Positions 60,550-64,000 of a stretch of 64,000 nt of DNA are shown piece after piece. Made by a program: the position numbers and the translations under genes. The first letter of the stretch is position 1. Every line of letters starts with the position of its first letter. Origin of the DNA: Thermoplasmatales archaeon E-plasma (GTDB lineage Archaea > Thermoplasmatota > Thermoplasmata > Thermoplasmatales > Thermoplasmataceae); the NCBI GenBank assembly GCA_000496135.1, contig KI542674.1, positions 1 through 64,000 of the forward strand, read 5' to 3'. The notes under the pieces are model-generated. The model did not search any database. It saw only the letters and a list, made by a program, of their open reading frames with translations, and was not told the DNA's origin.

Positions 60550-60735
60550 TTATTCGTCCTCGGAATTATTCAGTTCTTCTTCCTCAGGCATATTCTCTAA
60601 AATCCACTTATGATGATTCTTCATCCACTTTGGATGTTCCTTCAGCCAGATGAAAATGGAAAACCCTTTGGCACTTATAATCCTCTTTGGAGGCGCTTCA
60701 AGGTCGTACCCATCCTCATCCAATTCATAGGTCAT
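60550..60735 (-). CDS. Small protein of unknown function
   Basis: A 61-aa acidic protein (MTYELDEDGYDLEAPPKRIIS, then FIWLKEHPKWMKNHHKWIL, ending in an Asp/Glu-rich tail). It has no membrane segment or known motif. It lies upstream of the DNA ligase gene in the same orientation with a 31-base gap, so it may be co-transcribed. Real-gene status rests on biased, aromatic/His-rich composition and the neat fit in the gap. Confidence 0.6.
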   Translation of the reverse strand: MTYELDEDGYDLEAPPKRIISAKGFSIFIWLKEHPKWMKNHHKWILENMPEEEELNNSEDE

Positions 60736-60807
60736 AAATTTGTTTCAAACTCTAGATATATATAAACTAACGACTTAATGAGCTTTACTGATAATTAAAT
60801 ATTATTC

Positions 60808-61740
60808 TTATATTGAACGTTTTCCAGGAACCTTCGGGAATGGAGTTACCATCTCTATTTTTGGAAAACCGCATAAGTATCTGACCAGCCTTTCAATGCC
60901 TATTCCAAAACCGGCTGAAGGGAGTAAACCTCCTGAAGCCGCTTCAATGAACCACTTAAATTGATCTGGACTTTGACCCTTGAGAGCCACCCTTTGAAGA
61001 ATTTTTTCTATTTCAAATTCCCTTTCACCACCTGAAATAGCCTCACCAAATCCCTCTGGATATATAAGATCCATATCCATAAGATATCCCTCATTTTCTG
61101 GATCCTCTCTGTCATAAAATTCCCTTTCATTTACTGGTATATCTATAATCCAGAAAGGATCGCTCATTTTCGCAGATAACACATCCTCGAAATGTTTTCC
61201 GTGCTGGCTCAGGGCATCTTCATACCTGATTTTGACAAATGGCTTTTCCGGCTGGTTTAAAATACGTTTTAAATCTGTAAGGTCCTGGCTGTTTTTATTC
61301 TTAACCTCTGCAATTACCCCTGAAATCATATTTTCGGCAAGAGAAATCATATCGTCTCTGGTAGCATTCAAACATTCAATATCTATTTGCGTAAATTCTG
61401 AAAGATGCCTACCGGTGGATGCCTTATCTGATGTTTCGAGCCTTACATTTGGAGAGAATGTGAAAATTTTACCCAGATACTGAACAGAAATCTGCTTATG
61501 GAAAATCATGCTCTTGGTAATTGAATATTTTTGGCCATAATATTCAAAGGAGGTATCGAAAACCGGGTGGTTTAATGGATCGGTTGCTGTTGAATAAATC
61601 ACCGGTGGAATTTCCAGATAGCCCATGTTTCTTAAAAACTCAGAAAAATAGCTTCTGACTGTTCCGTTTATCTTCAAAGCATTACGAAGAGTTGATCTGT
61701 TCAGTGGTTCAATTGTCTCTCTGATTGATATTTCTTCCAT
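60808..61740 (-). CDS. asnA: Archaeal asparagine synthetase (AsnRS-like)
   Basis: A 310-aa class II aminoacyl-tRNA-synthetase-like catalytic core without the anticodon-binding domain. Class II motif 2 is in IFTFSPNVRLETSDKASTGRHLSEFTQIDIE (in parts), motif 3 in GLLPSAGFGIGIERLVRYLCG. Archaeal proteins of this type make asparagine from aspartate and ammonia with ATP. The ATG at 61740 (MEEISIRET) is preferred because an ATTAATTAAT box lies about 26 bases upstream and homology begins there; the frame is open to 61773. It is monocistronic. Confidence 0.9.
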   Translation of the reverse strand: MEEISIRETIEPLNRSTLRNALKINGTVRSYFSEFLRNMGYLEIPPVIYSTATDPLNHPVFDTSFEYYGQKYSITKSMIFHKQISVQYLGKIFTFSPNVRLETSDKASTGRHLSEFTQIDIECLNATRDDMISLAENMISGVIAEVKNKNSQDLTDLKRILNQPEKPFVKIRYEDALSQHGKHFEDVLSAKMSDPFWIIDIPVNEREFYDREDPENEGYLMDMDLIYPEGFGEAISGGEREFEIEKILQRVALKGQSPDQFKWFIEAASGGLLPSAGFGIGIERLVRYLCGFPKIEMVTPFPKVPGKRSI

Positions 61741-61850
61741 AAGTTTTAGATTAATTAATAATATTAATATCATTTCAATGGGAAAGCGACGTTTTAATAA
61801 TATAATTGTGAAATTAATGACAATACTGTTATATTTATTAATTTAACATG

Positions 61851-61861
61851 AACAAATTGTT
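61851..61861. repeat. AACAAATTGTT palindrome
   Basis: An 11-base palindrome with the same core as the sites at 23364-23380 and 45777-45791, in the space upstream of the asparagine synthetase gene and after the HAD gene stop. Function unknown. Confidence 0.35.
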
Positions 61862-61905
61862 TATTTTAATTATTCATAATCATTATTGGGAGTCTTCTAA
61901 AAACA

Positions 61906-62394
61906 TTACAATTTCAAGCACTCCTCATAGGAAATTACCTTCTCGTTGCCAGTTCTTTTTAGTATTTTATAGTGCATACTCATATTCCTGGCCAATTCAC
62001 CATCAATATCATCACGATCACCAACAAATATACTCCCGATGAGATCGATATCGTTCTCAGACATCGCCCTCTTTATTAATCCATCTTTAGGCTTTCTGCA
62101 GTTACAATTATCATCAGGCGTATGCGGACAGAAATAAAATTTGTCTATGCCTGAATTAAATTTCTTTAAGCAATTGTTCAGAGATTCATTAAAATTTATA
62201 GCGTCTTGCTCACTGAATAATTTTCTTCCAATTCCTGATTGATTGCTTATCACTATTATTAAAAAACCAAATTTTTTATAACTCTTAATCAGATCGATTG
62301 CGTCCTTGTAAATTCTAATTTGTTCAGGCTTACTGCAATATGGACAATCTACATTTATTGTTCCGTCCCTGTCAATAAATAACGCCTTATTCAT
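61906..62394 (-). CDS. HAD-superfamily phosphatase (GmhB/HisB-N-like)
   Basis: A 162-aa HAD phosphatase: motif I FIDRDGTINVD, motif II IVISNQSGIGR, the zinc-binding loop CPHTPDDNCNCRKPKDGLI with Cys/His pattern, and motif III/IV VGDRDDIDG. This is the heptose-bisphosphate/histidinol-phosphate phosphatase type. In archaea such enzymes may serve histidine synthesis or nucleotide-sugar formation. A second zinc-like cluster CPYCSKPEQIRIY near the N-terminus is unusual. It stands alone. Confidence 0.88.
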   Translation of the reverse strand: MNKALFIDRDGTINVDCPYCSKPEQIRIYKDAIDLIKSYKKFGFLIIVISNQSGIGRKLFSEQDAINFNESLNNCLKKFNSGIDKFYFCPHTPDDNCNCRKPKDGLIKRAMSENDIDLIGSIFVGDRDDIDGELARNMSMHYKILKRTGNEKVISYEECLKL

Positions 62395-62520
62395 AGAACA
62401 TGATTTCTTAAGTATATTTAGTCATGTTCAACGGTTTTAGATTGTTCACAATTAAGTAAAACCTTTGCCTCCAATTAAATATATCAATAAATATTTATAC
62501 TATAAAATTAATAACTGAAC

Positions 62521-63105
62521 ATGGATTTCTTCAAACGTGATATAAGAATAGTTGCCTACCTGTTATTCATTGCTGTAGCCCAGTTTATAGTTTTTTTAAA
62601 TATAGCCGGGTTTCTTGCGCCAAATTATTCCATACATTCAAACACGATCAGCCATCTGGGTGTTCCAGCATATACACCTTACTGGTGGCTTTTCTCAGCT
62701 ACAATAATTATTCTCGGTGCATTACTGATTTTATCAGGTTTAATGCTTAAAGAATATTCCTTCCCTCTTATGATTTTTCTGATACTTGCCGGAATAGGAT
62801 CTGCAGGTGTGGGAATAATCAACGAAAATTACATAGGGACCTTGCATCTTATTTTTGCTCTTTTTGCTTTCCTGTTTTCCTCCCTTGCATCCTATGCTGT
62901 CTTATACAGAAATAAGAACCTTATATCTGCATTCTGGGCATTCCTGGGAACTGTTGGTCTCGCTGCATTAATTCTGTTCATTGGAAAAATACATCTTGGA
63001 TTGGGTGAGGGTGGTATGGAAAGACTTATTGTTATTCCAAATCTCATATGGGCACTTGGATTCTCAATTTATCTATTGGGACCTGCTCAAAGGGATAAAA
63101 ATTGA
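62521..63105 (+). CDS. DUF998 membrane protein
   Basis: A 194-aa membrane protein with six hydrophobic segments, typical of DUF998: TM1 VAYLLFIAVAQFIVFLNIAGFL, YSIHSNTISHLGVPAYTPYWWLFSATIII with the conserved ISxLG motif, and HLIFALFAFLFSSLASYAVL. The function of the family is unknown. A TATACTATAAAA box about 20-30 bases upstream fits a leaderless promoter. Confidence 0.85.
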   Translation: MDFFKRDIRIVAYLLFIAVAQFIVFLNIAGFLAPNYSIHSNTISHLGVPAYTPYWWLFSATIIILGALLILSGLMLKEYSFPLMIFLILAGIGSAGVGIINENYIGTLHLIFALFAFLFSSLASYAVLYRNKNLISAFWAFLGTVGLAALILFIGKIHLGLGEGGMERLIVIPNLIWALGFSIYLLGPAQRDKN

Positions 63106-63127
63106 AATAGAACAGATGATAACTGGA

Positions 63128-64000
63128 TCAGAATATTTTCAATTCTGGTCCGTATTCCAATTCATTAACATTTTTCCAAACATTGTGTGTATTAGTTAAT
63201 TCTAATTTATCTTCACCCAAAAATCCATTCCTTTGAATTGATTTTATCACCAAATAAGAAAAATAAGGTGCTCCTGTAGCACCAGGTGAATTATAGTTCA
63301 GTATGTGTATTGAAGTATCCGTATTTCTTACAATTGTTTCAGGAACAAATCCGTTTTTATCGACCAGAGACCCTCTTATTCCAGAAAAACCTCTTGTTCT
63401 TGCTTTTCTGTAATCCATTCCAGGGATAAATGAATTGATCCTCTGAATCATTTTTCTTTGACTTAGCGATGATTCCCATTCGGCCATTGCAAGTTTCAGA
63501 AATTGCGGATTGAAGAAAAGACTGAGCTTAGGGGAAAGAGGTCTTTTAAATAAAGGCCAAATCTGAAAGTTTTTCGATGTTCCCTCACGATACGAATAAG
63601 GTCCTCCTACAGGAACTGCGTTCGGACCTATCTCCAGTGAACCATCAGGTCTGAGAATCAGGTGAGGATCAAGAAAAGGAAATTCAGGGTTATCTGCGAC
63701 AGAATATATATTTCGCTTCACGAATCCATTGAGATCACTGTCAACCTTCCAGTACTCTCCCCTGAAATATAGAATGGATAAATCCTTCTGAATTCCAACC
63801 TGATGAGCTAAATCTATTGACTTATTGCCTGCAGCATTAATAATGAGATCATAATACATTTTTTCTGTTTTTTTAGAACTGTTCACTGAATATGATATAT
63901 ACTGCTTTTCATCATCAATACTCCTAACATCAGTGTTAAAAAGATAACTGACTCCATTCTTTTTGTTTATCTCATACAGTTTCCTGGAAAGAAGACCGTA
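63128..64000 (-). CDS. FAD-dependent oxidoreductase (LhgO/GlpA-like), partial, runs off the window
   Basis: The frame continues to the last base of the window (GLLSRKLYEINKKNGVSYLF immediately inside the edge), so the N-terminal FAD-binding motif lies outside; the ATG at 63886 is internal. Visible parts are DLIINAAGNKSIDLA, the end of the FAD-binding domain, and PEFPFLDPHLILRPDGSLEIGPNAVPVGGPYSYREG, which matches L-2-hydroxyglutarate oxidase-like proteins, followed by GFSGIRGSLVDKNGFVPE and NSPGATGAPYFSYLV. It would oxidise a 2-hydroxy acid or glycerol 3-phosphate with FAD. The substrate is not decided by sequence. Confidence 0.85.
   Translation of the reverse strand, partial: YGLLSRKLYEINKKNGVSYLFNTDVRSIDDEKQYISYSVNSSKKTEKMYYDLIINAAGNKSIDLAHQVGIQKDLSILYFRGEYWKVDSDLNGFVKRNIYSVADNPEFPFLDPHLILRPDGSLEIGPNAVPVGGPYSYREGTSKNFQIWPLFKRPLSPKLSLFFNPQFLKLAMAEWESSLSQRKMIQRINSFIPGMDYRKARTRGFSGIRGSLVDKNGFVPETIVRNTDTSIHILNYNSPGATGAPYFSYLVIKSIQRNGFLGEDKLELTNTHNVWKNVNELEYGPELKIF

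Noticed and set aside
1-64000. CRISPR array, rRNA genes or a second tRNA
   Set aside because: No regularly spaced repeats, no rRNA core sequences and no other TTCGAAT/TTCGAAC T-arm with a fitting cloverleaf were seen; the few GTTCGAA strings lie inside coding genes without a fold.

Overview
The window looks like an A+T-rich chromosomal segment of an acidophilic, wall-less euryarchaeon of the order Thermoplasmatales (Thermoplasma, Ferroplasma, Cuniculiplasma or a relative). The grounds are archaeal hallmark genes (ribosomal protein eS17, diphthine synthase, PyrB/PyrI, XPB helicase with Bax1, archaeal-type asparagine synthetase, archaellin, an RPA-like SSB), a tRNA-Tyr with an archaeal intron at 37/38, and many start codons 25-30 bases after a TATA-like box, as in leaderless archaeal transcripts. 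GH15 glucosidase/trehalase, glycerate 2-kinase and a bacterial-type GrpE-DnaK-DnaJ set also fit the order. The genus is not determined.

Layout. 1-7600 is an accessory patch: an IS110 transposase, a glycosyltransferase (GT) gene whose 5' part is missing next to it, an IS21 (IstB) remnant, three further GT-like genes and long gene-free A/T-rich spacers. 7670-15347 is a glycan-assembly cluster: two paralogous GT-C-like membrane proteins flank a dolichol-phosphate-mannose-synthase/GtrA fusion and a DUF2079 membrane protein. 15384-31087 mixes metabolism (acetamidase, aldo/keto reductase, MmgE/PrpD), repair (XPB-Bax1), large surface proteins, an isolated archaellin and a transposase-like protein that has lost catalytic residues. 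31524-32662 holds the most unusual unit: a tandem ribbon-helix-helix (RHH) protein followed by two overlapping ORFs that together resemble a truncated, degenerate FtsZ GTPase domain. 32721-40366 carries pyrimidine synthesis (pyrB-pyrI), a frameshifted hyaluronan-synthase-like GT, cysteine synthase, a thiolase/hydroxyacyl-CoA dehydrogenase/crotonase operon, eS17 and UspA. 40416-41907 is a complete insertion sequence with terminal inverted repeats and a 9-bp target duplication. 42119-49586 holds the chaperone operon and a kinase/gamma-CA/enolase/DphB operon. 49676-64000 holds a GH15 enzyme, tRNA-Tyr, an AbiE-type toxin-antitoxin pair with a palindromic operator, TrmI, glycerate kinase, SSB, DNA ligase, asparagine synthetase and, at the edge, an FAD oxidoreductase.

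How the genes fit together. Carbon metabolism is represented by GH15 hydrolase, glycerate 2-kinase and enolase, which suits the non-phosphorylative Entner-Doudoroff route known in Thermoplasma. The many GTs, the GT-C/DPM/GtrA set and several large membrane-anchored proteins rich in N-x-S/T sequons point to heavy surface glycosylation. The main candidate for an undescribed system is the RHH plus split FtsZ-like cluster. Other items worth attention are the IS110 copy with Asn at an expected catalytic Glu and a foldable leader, the passenger ORF of the intact IS with its start-site palindrome, and a recurrent AACAA-A-TTGTT palindrome in intergenic regions.
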